DNA of 64,000 bases from the NCBI GenBank assembly GCA_018676675.1, contig JABHEG010000282.1:22933-86932 (forward strand), written 5' to 3'. The DNA is from Lentisphaerota bacterium. Lineage in GTDB: Bacteria > Verrucomicrobiota > Lentisphaeria > Oligosphaerales > JABHEG01. The notes below the pieces were generated by a model, which saw only the letters and a list, made by a program, of their open reading frames with translations, was not told the DNA's origin and did not search any database. This document shows positions 1-9,752 of the stretch, piece by piece; position 1 is the first letter of the stretch; every line of letters begins with the position of its first letter. The position numbers were made by a program, and so were the translations under genes.

Positions 1-2629
1 CGACCTGCTTGTTCAGGCTTGCCCAGAGCGGCACGCCGTAGGCCATGGCTGCCGCGATGCATGATTCACTGGGCCCTCGCTCTTCCCGCTTTCCCTTGTC
101 TCCCAGTCGACCGATCTGAGGCAGCAGGAACGTGGGCACACCTGTGGTGGAAGAACAGAACTCGCTCCGCCACACGCGATCCGGGAGCTCTTCCATGTAG
201 AAATAGGGATTCTTCATTGCCTTACTCGAGTACTGTTCGCCCGGCGCCCAGCCGTCGTTGAACGCGTTGAACAGTGAGTACCAGTTGCTGTGAGCATGTG
301 AGTAGTAGCGTTTTCCCGCATCGTGGCACGCCTCGTAGAGTCGCCGCGAGACCCCTCGGTGCGCATACAGGGGCCACGTACGTCCGGTACGCCCGAATGC
401 ATCCGTGAAGCCGCAGCCATGTCGGCGGTTGTCACAGGGCTTTGCACCATCGATGTCGGTGTAGATTCCGCCGCTCCAGTCATTGCGTATGTGTTCGCGG
501 ACGCACCAGACCAGGAAGTCCGAGAAGCTGCTCTGAGGGCACACGCCCACCATGCTGTAGGGTGTGCCATCATCGCCTCTCTTGTATCCGGAGAAGGTCG
601 CGCCATAGGGCTGATTCCACTCGTCCTTGAAGAACACATACTCGGGGGACGCATTCGACGTGCACTGGAGGCAGGTGTAGGAGCGCGTCTCCATGCCCTT
701 GGCCCGCCAGCGATCGACGAACGCGCGCTGGTGCGCCGGATCACTTGCCAGCAAGCGACCGTTCAGGTCGCAAATCTGGGTCCGCCAACCGTAGACAAAC
801 GTGTTGACGCCTTTCATGTATGGCCCTCCTGCCCAACGTGTCGTGTAGAGGTCTGTTCCCAGAGGACGGACGGGTGTTGGCTCGAAACCAAAGGTGTAGT
901 GCAGGTTCTGGTCAATGCGCGTGGGCTTCGAGATGAGGTGCAGGCGCACGACGATCGAGTCGCCTTCGGATGTCAGGCTGATGTAGGGCTTCCCTTCACC
1001 TACGCGCCAGTTGGCCTCTGACTCCATGAACCAGGAGAGCCCCCGCTCCTCGTTGCCCAGCCAGCCATAGGGGAGAAACCGGTCCTCCTCAAGGGGTTCG
1101 CCTGACCACTCGGTGCACGTCGGGTTCCGATACCATGTGGCAACCTGTTTTGGGACCGGGATTTCGAGGGTCAGTGTTGCGATATTCGCACCGCCCAGAG
1201 GAGGCAAGAGGGTCACGTCTGTGCGGACAAGTCCGTCGTACTCCACGAGGGTTCGGTACGTCAAAGAGCATCCTCCCAGGCGGCCTCGTCCGCCGTAAGT
1301 GACGCGGTGTGGCTCATTCTCAAGGACGGTTGGTCTCCCCCAGGTTGCCGGCTTCTCCGTCTTCAGCCGAACCGGTGCTGCCAGAACAGCCTGTCCGCGA
1401 CTGGTGATTCGCCCGGGCAAGGCGCCCGGCAGCTCAATGTCACCGTTCCAGTAGTGCACGGTCGTCCCGTCGCATCTGAGAGCTTCCCAAGGCTCCACTT
1501 CGCGCGTAGCCCGCCAGTCCATCTCGCGCGGCAACCAAGGGGTGGGTGGCTTTGTCAGCGTCTCCACGGCCTGAAGCATATCCCTGCCGCTCCGCAATGT
1601 GGCTCTGACGGTGTAGTCTCCGTCTTGCCATTCACCCACCTCGACTGCTATCTCGGTGACCGGTGCCGCTCCGTCCGCTTCGGCTCCGGTAGTGTTCAAC
1701 ACACGTCCCGTCGGATCGCTCACCACGATCTCGGGGCGAATCCCCTCGGACACACGTTCCTGCCATCTCTGATCGAGATGCGCGGCAGTCACAGTTACGG
1801 CGATGCGCTTGGCGAAGAAGTCGGGGACCACGGCGATCGTCAGTCTGGGTTTCAGGTCAGGCAGGCCTCCGGGCAGTTCGGCTGCGTAGAGTGCGAGGGC
1901 CTCATCATCGCTGAGGGGGTGATCGAAGACGCGAATTTCGTCGCAGATCGTCTTCTCCTCCGGGTCGCTCCACTGCGCGTGTCTCCAGAACTCGATCGGG
2001 CAGACTGTGAAGGTCCCTGTGTCAGCCTTGGGAAGCGGAGCTGCAACGAGTCCCTCGCCAACGCGTTTCCCGTTCGCGTAGAGGCGGACCGCTCCCTGTC
2101 CCCATGTGCTGACCAGGTGCGTCCATTCTCCGCGCTCGAGTATGTCCACTGGCGTCCCTGCGCGCCAGGTCGCCTCGTTTGGCTTCTTGCCATTGACGCG
2201 AATGTAGTTGAAGACCGCCTCGTCCCCGATGGGGTAGAGGTAGAGCAACATCACATAGTCATCGACTCCGGTGACGGTGAGGGCATGGCGGAATTTCCGA
2301 CTGTCTCCACTCCAGCTCAACGGTTTCACCCAGACCGAGAAACTCCCCGAGTTGGTGTCCAGATTTCCCGGGACGCTATAGCTGCACCGTTCGCCTGGCT
2401 CCTGCAGTAGGCCAGCCCCGATGATCCCTTCAGCTGGCCGGAAGTCCAAGTTCGCGTCCAGTGTACAGCTCTTGTCCCCCTTCGCGGTGTCCGCATCGGT
2501 CACCTGATTGTTGAAGGATGCGTGGAACAGCAGTCCGTCAGGGATGCCGGCACCGGCATGGACTGCTGTCAGCAGGATGGCTGCACCGAGGCCAATCAGT
2601 ACGAAGAGTCGGCGGTCACACATCGTCAT
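1..2629 (-). CDS. Secreted LamG-domain, glycoside hydrolase-like protein (3' end outside window)
   Basis: The frame is open from the ATG at 2629 to base 1, giving at least 876 residues; the C-terminus lies beyond the window. The start is ATGACGATG, followed by an N-terminal export signal (FVLIGLGAAILLTAVHAGA). Residues about 30-255 form a LamG/concanavalin-like domain, with LLFHASFNN near its start and ICDEIRVFDHPLSDDEALAL near its end. Then come a beta-rich region and, from about residue 590, a segment rich in Trp and Tyr (SPEYVFFKDEW, GGIYTDIDGAKPCDN) that looks like a TIM-barrel glycosidase fold. I cannot assign a GH family. It is probably an exported polysaccharide-binding or degrading enzyme. 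The 459-bp gap to the next gene is divergent and holds an inverted-repeat element. Confidence 0.75.
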   Translation of the reverse strand, partial: MTMCDRRLFVLIGLGAAILLTAVHAGAGIPDGLLFHASFNNQVTDADTAKGDKSCTLDANLDFRPAEGIIGAGLLQEPGERCSYSVPGNLDTNSGSFSVWVKPLSWSGDSRKFRHALTVTGVDDYVMLLYLYPIGDEAVFNYIRVNGKKPNEATWRAGTPVDILERGEWTHLVSTWGQGAVRLYANGKRVGEGLVAAPLPKADTGTFTVCPIEFWRHAQWSDPEEKTICDEIRVFDHPLSDDEALALYAAELPGGLPDLKPRLTIAVVPDFFAKRIAVTVTAAHLDQRWQERVSEGIRPEIVVSDPTGRVLNTTGAEADGAAPVTEIAVEVGEWQDGDYTVRATLRSGRDMLQAVETLTKPPTPWLPREMDWRATREVEPWEALRCDGTTVHYWNGDIELPGALPGRITSRGQAVLAAPVRLKTEKPATWGRPTVLENEPHRVTYGGRGRLGGCSLTYRTLVEYDGLVRTDVTLLPPLGGANIATLTLEIPVPKQVATWYRNPTCTEWSGEPLEEDRFLPYGWLGNEERGLSWFMESEANWRVGEGKPYISLTSEGDSIVVRLHLISKPTRIDQNLHYTFGFEPTPVRPLGTDLYTTRWAGGPYMKGVNTFVYGWRTQICDLNGRLLASDPAHQRAFVDRWRAKGMETRSYTCLQCTSNASPEYVFFKDEWNQPYGATFSGYKRGDDGTPYSMVGVCPQSSFSDFLVWCVREHIRNDWSGGIYTDIDGAKPCDNRRHGCGFTDAFGRTGRTWPLYAHRGVSRRLYEACHDAGKRYYSHAHSNWYSLFNAFNDGWAPGEQYSSKAMKNPYFYMEELPDRVWRSEFCSSTTGVPTFLLPQIGRLGDKGKREERGPSESCIAAAMAYGVPLWASLNKQV

Positions 2630-2725
2630 CTCCACACAGCAACTGAACGAACGGCCCCCCACTCAAGGAGAAAGTCCAGCGGGAGGTAACTAATGTACCA
2701 ACTGTACTCCCAGAACGGGTAATGA

Positions 2726-2846
2726 CTCAGTTACGTGGGGGGAGAACTCCAAGATGGCTCGACGGAGTCTCTCCCTCCAGGGATTCTCTGGGCCATCTGT
2801 GTCCGATGGGGGGAGATACTTTGTCGAGCCGCCTCACGTAACTGAG
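2726..2846. repeat. 121-bp element with perfect 12-bp terminal inverted repeats
   Basis: CTCAGTTACGTG at 2726-2737 is mirrored exactly by CACGTAACTGAG at 2835-2846. The interior holds a second, imperfect stem (GGGAGAACTCC near 2739 against GGAGTCTCTCCC near 2764-2775). It lies in the 459-bp divergent gap 2630-3088, which has no gene. It could be paired operator sites for the two flanking genes, a structured RNA, or a MITE-like remnant. No target-site duplication is visible. Further right, a short perfect hairpin (CCCCGA-GTG-TCGGGG) lies at 3002-3016. Confidence 0.45.
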
Positions 2847-3088
2847 CGGTTACGGAACGGGTGCGTAGCCCGACGGACTCGGGATACGTTCCTGCCAGAC
2901 GTCTGGGCAGAGCTGAATACTCACGTGTGCGTGGCAAGTCTGAAGAGAGCTGGATTTGGGTGTGGAAGGCGCACCGTGTTCCGCGAGAATTGGTCATCGA
3001 ACCCCGAGTGTCGGGGGCCTCGAGACAGTCGCGGCACACCGTGCCCTCCCACACCGATCTGAGAGCCCACTCGATATGGAGGCGTGGC

Positions 3089-4666
3089 ATGTTGAAGTTC
3101 TTTCTTTGTGTGTTGAGTGTCCTGGCCGCAGCCTGTGTCCCGGTTGCTCGCGCGGAAGCGGCAGGAGGGGGGCTCTCGGGACCTCTGGCGGCCATGGTAC
3201 ACGCCGAAATTGTATCAGCGCCGGAGTACTGGGAGAAAAACGCGGTTAAGGATCGGTCCTGTGACGGGGAGAAGGTGGCGGAGTTGCTCCTGCGTTCGGG
3301 ACAGGCGTTCGGTCCCGCGGAGGAGCTAAGAGAAGCCCTTGAGATATTGTCTCAGCGGAAGATCATCTGGAATGACTACTGGGCGAAGAACGCGGTCGCC
3401 GGGCGCAACTGCAACGGCGCCTACGTGGCGACCGTGATCCGGTTGGTCGGGACACAGCTGGCTGACCGTGAGCTGGCTCGGAAGCATGCCCCCCTTCCTG
3501 GAGTGATTGCTCTGCCCGAGCCCTCTGCGTTCGTCTCGGCCCCAGGTGCTGACGGTGCCCGACGACGCAATTTCATCATCGGGACTCAGACCTTCGGTGC
3601 GGCGTACCAGTTTACGGACCAGTCACGCTTGCTCGAGACGGCTTCCGTCATCCGCGACATGGGGGCCACCGTCATCAAGTTCCAGCTCTCGAAGCGGTAC
3701 GCCGGCAAGAGAGGCAACGTTCCTACGGCCATCCCCGCGATCCGTTCGTTGACCGACCTCGCCAGGGATGAACCATCTCATCGGCAGGTGCTTGATATGC
3801 CGTTCTCGCACATTGTGCTCTGGGCGCACTGCTTTGACGGCAATCCCCTGCCGAGTTGGCGCGGCGGCTTCTCGGCGGAGGATGCCGAAAACGAGTACCG
3901 GGAAATCCGTGATCTGACGAGCCATCTGCTTCGGACCTACAACGGTAGCGGCAAGACCTTCTACCTTGGGCATTGGGAGGGAGATGGCTGGCTGCGCCGC
4001 AATATCAAGCCGGAGAACGATAGTCGGGTTACCCCTCAAGCCGTTAAAGGGTTCACGGGCTGGCTGAACACGCGGCAGCGCGCTGTCGATGATGCAAAGC
4101 ATGCCGTCGAGTACAACGGCGTCGAAGTCTGGCACTATACCGAGGTCAACCACGTCTGGCTGGCCATGGAGGGCCGTCCGGCGCTCGTGAACCGTGTACT
4201 CCCCAACACGACCGTCGATCTGGTCTCCTATTCCAGCTACGACACCGCCGCTGACCCGGCCAAACTCAAGGCAGCGCTGAACTACATCGAGAGCCAGTTA
4301 CTCCCCAAGCCGGGGATCAACGGACGCCGGGTATTCATCGGCGAGTATGGGTTCCCGACCAGCCTCCACACCCCTCAGGAGCAGGACCGCCGCACCCGGG
4401 AGGTGATCACAGCCGCCCTCGAATGGGGCTGTCCCCTCGTGCTCTATTGGGAACTCTACAACAACGAGATCAATGACGACGGCAAGCAGCGCGGATTCTG
4501 GATGATCGATGATGAGGGGGCGGAACAGCCCGTTTACCACACCCATCAGATGTTCTACGCTGCTGCCCGGGAGTACTCGCACGCCTACCGCGCGGAACAG
4601 GGACGCCCGCCGGACAACAACGCATTCCGACGCTGGGCGGTCGGCTGGCTCGCAAGAAGAGAGTAG
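3089..4666 (+). CDS. Secreted TIM-barrel glycoside hydrolase-like protein (clan GH-A type)
   Basis: 525 aa. The ATG at 3089 is chosen because it begins a signal peptide (LKFFLCVLSVLAAACVPVARA); the frame is open further upstream but that extension does not look like protein. Residues about 30-110 hold two copies of a short motif, YWEKNAV..RSCDGEKVA and YWAKNAV..RNCNGAYVA, a small duplicated N-terminal module. The rest looks like a TIM barrel: EVWHYTEVNHVW near residue 350 may hold the acid/base Glu, and FIGEYGFPTS the nucleophile Glu, followed by LYWELYNNE. That pattern suits a retaining clan GH-A glycosidase, but the family and substrate are not recognised. It is probably exported. A 184-bp tandem repeat follows immediately. 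Confidence 0.75.
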   Translation: MLKFFLCVLSVLAAACVPVARAEAAGGGLSGPLAAMVHAEIVSAPEYWEKNAVKDRSCDGEKVAELLLRSGQAFGPAEELREALEILSQRKIIWNDYWAKNAVAGRNCNGAYVATVIRLVGTQLADRELARKHAPLPGVIALPEPSAFVSAPGADGARRRNFIIGTQTFGAAYQFTDQSRLLETASVIRDMGATVIKFQLSKRYAGKRGNVPTAIPAIRSLTDLARDEPSHRQVLDMPFSHIVLWAHCFDGNPLPSWRGGFSAEDAENEYREIRDLTSHLLRTYNGSGKTFYLGHWEGDGWLRRNIKPENDSRVTPQAVKGFTGWLNTRQRAVDDAKHAVEYNGVEVWHYTEVNHVWLAMEGRPALVNRVLPNTTVDLVSYSSYDTAADPAKLKAALNYIESQLLPKPGINGRRVFIGEYGFPTSLHTPQEQDRRTREVITAALEWGCPLVLYWELYNNEINDDGKQRGFWMIDDEGAEQPVYHTHQMFYAAAREYSHAYRAEQGRPPDNNAFRRWAVGWLARRE

Positions 4667-4686
4667 GTACAGAGAAGAAACCGCCT

Positions 4687-5054
4687 CCGCCAGTTGTTCT
4701 GGCGCTCATATCCGAGATCGTGACTTGCGGCTGTTCGGCGCCTGAACAGAGCCGCGACTTCCGGGAGCGGTTCCCGGTGGCAGTGCCAAGCAAGACCGCT
4801 CCCGTAAGTCGCGGCTCTGACGGACAGCCCAGACTGCGATTCGTGCTGAAGCCACACACGAGCCTGGCCTTCGCCAGTTGTTCTATCGCTCATATCCGAG
4901 GGCGTGACTTGCGGCTGTTCGGCGCCTGAACAGAGCCGCGACTTGCGGGAGCGGCTTCCGGCGGCAGTGCCAAGCAAGACCGCTCCCGCAAGTCACGGCT
5001 CTGACGGTCACCCCAGACTGCAATTCGTGCTGAAGCCACACACGAGCGTGGTCT
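4687..5054. repeat. 184-bp tandem duplication, each copy with a long GC-rich hairpin
   Basis: Two copies, about 4687-4870 and 4871-5054, repeat with a period of 184 bp (for example CAGTTGTTCT at 4691 and 4875) and differ at scattered positions. Each holds a long inverted repeat: GAGCCGCGACTT and GGGAGCGG on the left are mirrored by CCGCTCCCG and AAGTCGCGGCTC on the right. The same half-motif recurs at about 21619-21720 and about 27062-27080. The gap 4667-5217 contains no gene. Probable role: REP-like element or strong transcriptional barrier. Confidence 0.8.
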
Positions 5055-5217
5055 GCAGTTCGTGCGCCCGAACCCATTGCGGTCTCGAGACTGGGTCGTA
5101 CAGTACGTGCTTGCGCCAAGCCATCTGCCGCTTTCATCCTCGCCCTGAACGCATCAAGGCTCAGGTTGGCGTCAGAGGATCTCGGTCGGGCACGAAACGG
5201 AACGCGAAACTAACACG

Positions 5218-6540
5218 ATGAACCGAAGTCGACACATGACAACTGATCCGTCGGTGAAACGCCTCTTGCCGGCGGCTTGTTGCGCGCTGGCCGCCGCAGT
5301 CTGTCTGCTTCCCGGATGCGGCCGCGAAGGGACCGCGCAGCAGAAGGCTCCCCCGCCCCCTCCTGAGCACGAGACGGTCTTCTCCGTCACAGTCGCGCCG
5401 GTCATCGCCGGTGCCATCACAGAGACCGCTTCCCTCATCGGATCTGTGCGTTGGACCCGCCAGACCCAGGTCAGGAGCGAAGTCCCGTGTGCCATCACTG
5501 AGGTCAATGTCCGTGAGGGGGATGTGTTTGCCGAAGGCGATCTGTTGGTGGGCCTGGACAGCCGGGACCATGAGATTCGGGTCAAACAGGCACAGGCTGA
5601 CTTGGAGAGGGCCAAACGCAGTCTGGAGGAACTGAAGGCCGGGACACGAGCGGAGATTCTCCGCCAGCTCGAAGCAACCGTCAGAGTGCATGAAGCCCGG
5701 CTACTGCAGGCGGACGATGAACTGCAACGTACCCGGAAGCTCTTCGAGCAGAACGTCCAGACCAAAGCAGACATGGTGCGTGCCCAGGCGACTCGTGCGG
5801 AGACCGTGGCGCTCCTGGATCAGGCGAAGGCGCGACTTGAGGAAGCCGAAAGCGGGACACGGCCGGAGACGATTCGTGTTGCCGAGGCCCAGGTTGATGT
5901 GCGACATGCCGCCGTGCTCGCGGCGGAGCTTGAGCTGACAAAGTGCGCGGTTCGTGCCCCGTTTGCCGGGGCTGTCCTGAAACGGTTCATCGAGGCAGGG
6001 GCGTACGTCTCCGACGGTGATCCGCTCTTTGAGATCGCCTCTATCGATGCCCGCGAAGTCGTGCTGCAAGTCCCGGAACGCTACGCCCGGCATCTTGCCC
6101 CCAACACAACGTTCCCGCTTCGGGCTGATGCCTTCCCCGAGGATGTTTTCAGCGCCAAGATTCTCGCGGTCGTGCCGATCGCGGATGAGCGTTCCCGCAA
6201 TCTCCGCTTGCGTGCAGAAATCCTCGATGCTCCCGCGCAACTCGTCGCCGGCATGTTTGTTCGCGGCGAGCTTTCTGTGGCAAGCCGCATCGCAGCAAAG
6301 CTCCTGCCCGTGGACGCCGTGACATTGCGCGAGGACGAGCCCGTGGTTTTCACGGTGCAAGACGACCGTGTTCAACTCGTCCCCGTCAGGCTGGGACTGC
6401 GAAGCCGTGAACACGTCGAGCTGCTGGACTCGACGCTCGCCGAGGGGACCACTGTCGTGACGACAGGCGGAGAAGTGCTGTTTCCCGGTGCGAAGATCCA
6501 GACCCTCTCGACATCCTCACCTGATCCCAGTGCAAACTGA
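5218..6540 (+). CDS. RND efflux periplasmic adaptor (HlyD/MFP family) lipoprotein
   Basis: 440 aa. The N-terminus is a lipoprotein signal with the lipobox LLPGC near residue 36, so the mature protein is likely membrane-anchored in the periplasm. Biotinyl-lipoyl-like half-motifs flank a long alpha-helical hairpin (residues about 110-235; LFEQNVQTKADMVRAQA is typical of MFP hairpins). CAVRAPFAGAVLKRFIEAGAYVSDGDPLFEI is the returning lipoyl half, followed by beta-barrel and membrane-proximal domains. Such adaptors link an inner-membrane RND transporter to an outer-membrane channel. The transporter follows after 20 bp, so the two are probably one operon; no TolC-like gene is present. An in-frame ATG at 5236 is an alternative start. 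Confidence 0.92.
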   Translation: MNRSRHMTTDPSVKRLLPAACCALAAAVCLLPGCGREGTAQQKAPPPPPEHETVFSVTVAPVIAGAITETASLIGSVRWTRQTQVRSEVPCAITEVNVREGDVFAEGDLLVGLDSRDHEIRVKQAQADLERAKRSLEELKAGTRAEILRQLEATVRVHEARLLQADDELQRTRKLFEQNVQTKADMVRAQATRAETVALLDQAKARLEEAESGTRPETIRVAEAQVDVRHAAVLAAELELTKCAVRAPFAGAVLKRFIEAGAYVSDGDPLFEIASIDAREVVLQVPERYARHLAPNTTFPLRADAFPEDVFSAKILAVVPIADERSRNLRLRAEILDAPAQLVAGMFVRGELSVASRIAAKLLPVDAVTLREDEPVVFTVQDDRVQLVPVRLGLRSREHVELLDSTLAEGTTVVTTGGEVLFPGAKIQTLSTSSPDPSAN

Positions 6541-6560
6541 GGACAACCGGCCCTTCCGCA

Positions 6561-9500
6561 ATGAAGCTCATCGATGCTGCTGTCAGACTACCGCACACGG
6601 TCCTGGTGATTGTGTTGCTTGCGGCGATCTTCGGATTCCTCGCACTCGAGCGCATCCCGATGCAGCTCAAACCTTCCGTTGACCGGCCGGAGATCACCAT
6701 CACAACCACGTTCCGCGGTGCCTCCCCCTACGAAGTAGAGGAGCAGCTCACCCGCCCAATCGAGGATGAGATGGACAGTGTGGAAGGGGTGAACCGGATT
6801 ACGAGTGCCAGTCAAGACGGCAACAGTCAGGTGACGCTCGAGTTCGATTGGGGAGTCAACAAAGAAACCGCGATGATTGACGTCATCAATAAGCTGAATC
6901 AGGTCCCTGATTTGCCTGAGGAAGCGGATGAGCCGGTCGTGAACTCGGTGACGTCTGATGAGCGCGAACCGGTGATGTGGCTGGTGGCCGAGTCTGAGAC
7001 GCGGACGCCAAACCAACTGTTTGAGACGGTTGAGGATGTCATCGAGCCGCAGCTTCGCCGGGTTGCCGGGGTCGGGAATCTGTGGGTTTTCGGGGGAGAG
7101 GAACGGGAGATGCAGGTGATGATTTCCCCAGCGGCGTTGGTCGCACGCGGGATCACGATCGGGCAACTGATCCACAGCCTTCGCGGGGAGAACCTGAACG
7201 TGCGCGGCGGCTTCTTCGATGAAGGGAAACGCCAGTACAACCTGCGCACCGTCGGGCAGTTCACGACACCCGAGGACGTGGGACAGGTGATTGTCGCGCG
7301 CAACGAGAAGGGAGCGGTGTACCTGAATGAACTCGCGGATGTGCGTCCGGGGTACAAGACGCGTCTTTCCGAAGTGCGCACGAATGGTCACCCGACCGTC
7401 GTCTTGGGGGTGATCCGCAAATCAGGCGCGAATGTCGTCGATCTGTGCCATCGGTTCGAGGATAAAGTCCAAGTCCTCAATGACGAGTTCGCCCAGAAGC
7501 GGATGGACCTGCAGCTCCAGATCGCTTACACGGATGTCACCTACATCGAGCAAGCCATGGGGCTGGCCTGGCAAAACCTGTTGATCGGGGCGTGTCTCGC
7601 CAGTGCCGTTCTGCTCGTGTTTCTGCGCTCGTGGCGCTCCCTGCTGGTCGTGGTGCTCACGATCCCTGTCTGCATGGTCACCGTGTTCATTTTTCTGTAC
7701 GGGTCCGGGCGCTCGCTCAACATCATCAGCCTGGCTGGGCTCGCGTTCTGTTCGGGCATGATCGTGGACAATGCCATCGTCGTGACGGAGAACATCTATC
7801 GGCACCTCGATATGGGGAAGAACGCCTTCGCTGCAGCGCGCGAGGCCTCTTCTGAAGTCTGGGGAGCCATCGTGACCAGTACGCTCACGACACTGATCGT
7901 GTTTGTCCCCATTATCTTTATTCAGGACGAAGCCGGACAACTGTTCAAAGACATCGCGATCGCCGTCTGTCTGGCGATTGCCCTGTCGCTGATCACGGCC
8001 ATCACACTGATCCCGATGCTGGCATCGCGTCTGTGCAGGCGGGTCAAGAAGGCCGAGGGCTCACGCGGAGGTCTGACCCGTGCGCTTGGCCGTCTGGTCG
8101 ATGCCCTGGCCCTGGTTTGGGTTGGGCGTCTTTCACTGGCCTTCTACCGTTGGGCGCTTCGCCAGATCGTCGGCCGGTCAGCGCGCCAGATCGCTGCAAA
8201 GCTCGCGGTCGCGATCCTTGCCGTCGTGGTCTTTGCGGCCAGCCTGCGCCTGCTTCCGAGCGCCGAGTATCTGCCGTCGGGGAATCGCAACATGATACTC
8301 GTGTTTGCCCAGCCTTTGGTCGGCAGCAACCTGAACAAAACGATCGAGTCCATCACGCCGCTGGAACAGGTGCTGAAGGCGGACGAACGCGTCGAACGGT
8401 TTTTCTCCGTGTTCAGCCAACGGTTCAATGCGGTTGGGCTCATTGTCAAACCCGAACACGCAGGCGAGCGCAGTATGAAGGCGTTTGTCGGTGAGATGTT
8501 TGGGCGTTGTCAGGGGCTGGCTGGATTCGAGTCGCTGTTTCCCATGCAGATGAGCATCTTCCGGGATCCTGGCAAGCAGATCGAGATCGACATTGTCGGA
8601 CCGTCTCTGGAACGGCTACAGACGGCGTCAGAGCGCATCACAAAGGAGCTCTATGGGACCGACGGTGTCAAGTTCGTGCGGTCCAGCTTCCACGGTGGCA
8701 ACCCCGAGGTGCAGATACGACTCGATCGCCGCAGAAGCGCGGCCTTGGGACTGCGCGTGTCGGACGTGGCAGACTTCGTCCAGAGCCTGGTAGCCGGCAA
8801 GTATGTGGGAAGGTTCAATGAGGCAGGGAAACAGATTGACCTGACACTTTACGCCCAGAAGGACAGGGTCCAATCGCGGGAGGATATCGCGGCCGTTCAG
8901 CTCGTGACGCCATCCGGTGAATTTGTTCGGCTTGATAGCGTCGCCGAGGTGCGGACAACGACCGGGCCGACAGCGATCAAGCACGTGGAGAAGGAACGCG
9001 CGATCACTCTGACCGTGAACCTGACCGATGCCGTCCCGCTGGAAGCGGTCATCGCCAGTGTCGAGGCGAGTATCCTGAGCCCGCTGCGCCAGTCGCTCCC
9101 CCGCAGCTATTCGTTGCGCCTCGGCGGCACGGCAGACAAGCTGGACTCCACGCTGCGAGCACTGACCGGGAGCTTCTACCTGGCTGTGGTCATCGTCTAC
9201 CTGCTGATGGTTGCGCTTTTCCGGTCCTGGGTCTATCCGCTTATCATCATGGTCACAATTCCCGTGGCCATGACGGGCGCGTTTCTGGGAATCAGTGTCG
9301 CTCACACGGCCTCAGGCGGCCTGATCAACTTTGACGTTATCGCGATGCTCGGCCTGATCATTCTCGCGGGAATCGTGGTGAACAATGCCATTCTCATTGT
9401 GCATCAGACTCTGAATCTCCGGGATACCGGTATGTCTCCTGATGAAGCACTGCGCGAGGCAAGTGAATCGCGGCTTCGCCCCATCTGCATGAGCGTGTCG

Positions 9501-9695
9501 ACCAGCGTGCTGGCCATGCTTCCCTTGGCGCTGGGCCGGGGCGCCGGGACCGAGCTCTACCGTGGGCTCGGGGCCGTCGTCATCGGCGGACTCGCGGTCT
9601 CTACCCTCTTCACGCTGTTCCTCGTTCCCGCGCTTTTTTCGCTCGTCCAGGATATTGGGATGTTGTTCCGCAGGAACGAGACAGCAGAACAGTGA
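6561..9695 (+). CDS. RND superfamily efflux transporter (AcrB/MexF-like)
   Basis: 1044 aa, the normal length for an HAE-type RND pump. The first membrane helix (TVLVIVLLAAIFGFLAL) is followed by the porter-domain start RPEITITTTFRGASPYEVEE, typical of the family. TM4 carries GMIVDNAIVVTENI, with a single Asp where AcrB has two. The usual duplicated architecture is present, with a second TM block near residues 870-1030 (VIVYLLMVALFRSW, GIVVNNAILIVHQTLNLR). It probably exports small hydrophobic compounds or metabolites using the proton gradient; substrate unknown. It forms an operon with the upstream adaptor. A GC-rich hairpin follows it. Confidence 0.95.
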   Translation: MKLIDAAVRLPHTVLVIVLLAAIFGFLALERIPMQLKPSVDRPEITITTTFRGASPYEVEEQLTRPIEDEMDSVEGVNRITSASQDGNSQVTLEFDWGVNKETAMIDVINKLNQVPDLPEEADEPVVNSVTSDEREPVMWLVAESETRTPNQLFETVEDVIEPQLRRVAGVGNLWVFGGEEREMQVMISPAALVARGITIGQLIHSLRGENLNVRGGFFDEGKRQYNLRTVGQFTTPEDVGQVIVARNEKGAVYLNELADVRPGYKTRLSEVRTNGHPTVVLGVIRKSGANVVDLCHRFEDKVQVLNDEFAQKRMDLQLQIAYTDVTYIEQAMGLAWQNLLIGACLASAVLLVFLRSWRSLLVVVLTIPVCMVTVFIFLYGSGRSLNIISLAGLAFCSGMIVDNAIVVTENIYRHLDMGKNAFAAAREASSEVWGAIVTSTLTTLIVFVPIIFIQDEAGQLFKDIAIAVCLAIALSLITAITLIPMLASRLCRRVKKAEGSRGGLTRALGRLVDALALVWVGRLSLAFYRWALRQIVGRSARQIAAKLAVAILAVVVFAASLRLLPSAEYLPSGNRNMILVFAQPLVGSNLNKTIESITPLEQVLKADERVERFFSVFSQRFNAVGLIVKPEHAGERSMKAFVGEMFGRCQGLAGFESLFPMQMSIFRDPGKQIEIDIVGPSLERLQTASERITKELYGTDGVKFVRSSFHGGNPEVQIRLDRRRSAALGLRVSDVADFVQSLVAGKYVGRFNEAGKQIDLTLYAQKDRVQSREDIAAVQLVTPSGEFVRLDSVAEVRTTTGPTAIKHVEKERAITLTVNLTDAVPLEAVIASVEASILSPLRQSLPRSYSLRLGGTADKLDSTLRALTGSFYLAVVIVYLLMVALFRSWVYPLIIMVTIPVAMTGAFLGISVAHTASGGLINFDVIAMLGLIILAGIVVNNAILIVHQTLNLRDTGMSPDEALREASESRLRPICMSVSTSVLAMLPLALGRGAGTELYRGLGAVVIGGLAVSTLFTLFLVPALFSLVQDIGMLFRRNETAEQ

Positions 9696-9752
9696 TTTTG
9701 AGGGGCTGTCCGCAGAGCTCGTCTGCAGCTTCACGCGTCTGAGCGCAGAACA

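Noticed and set aside
323..2410. Two long plus-strand frames (323-1021 and 1307-2410)
   Set aside because: They are antisense to an uninterrupted minus-strand protein with a signal peptide and LamG domain; their text shows no domain.
2861..3088. N-terminal extension of the glycosidase-like gene to 2861
   Set aside because: The extension is not protein-like and the signal peptide begins at 3089.
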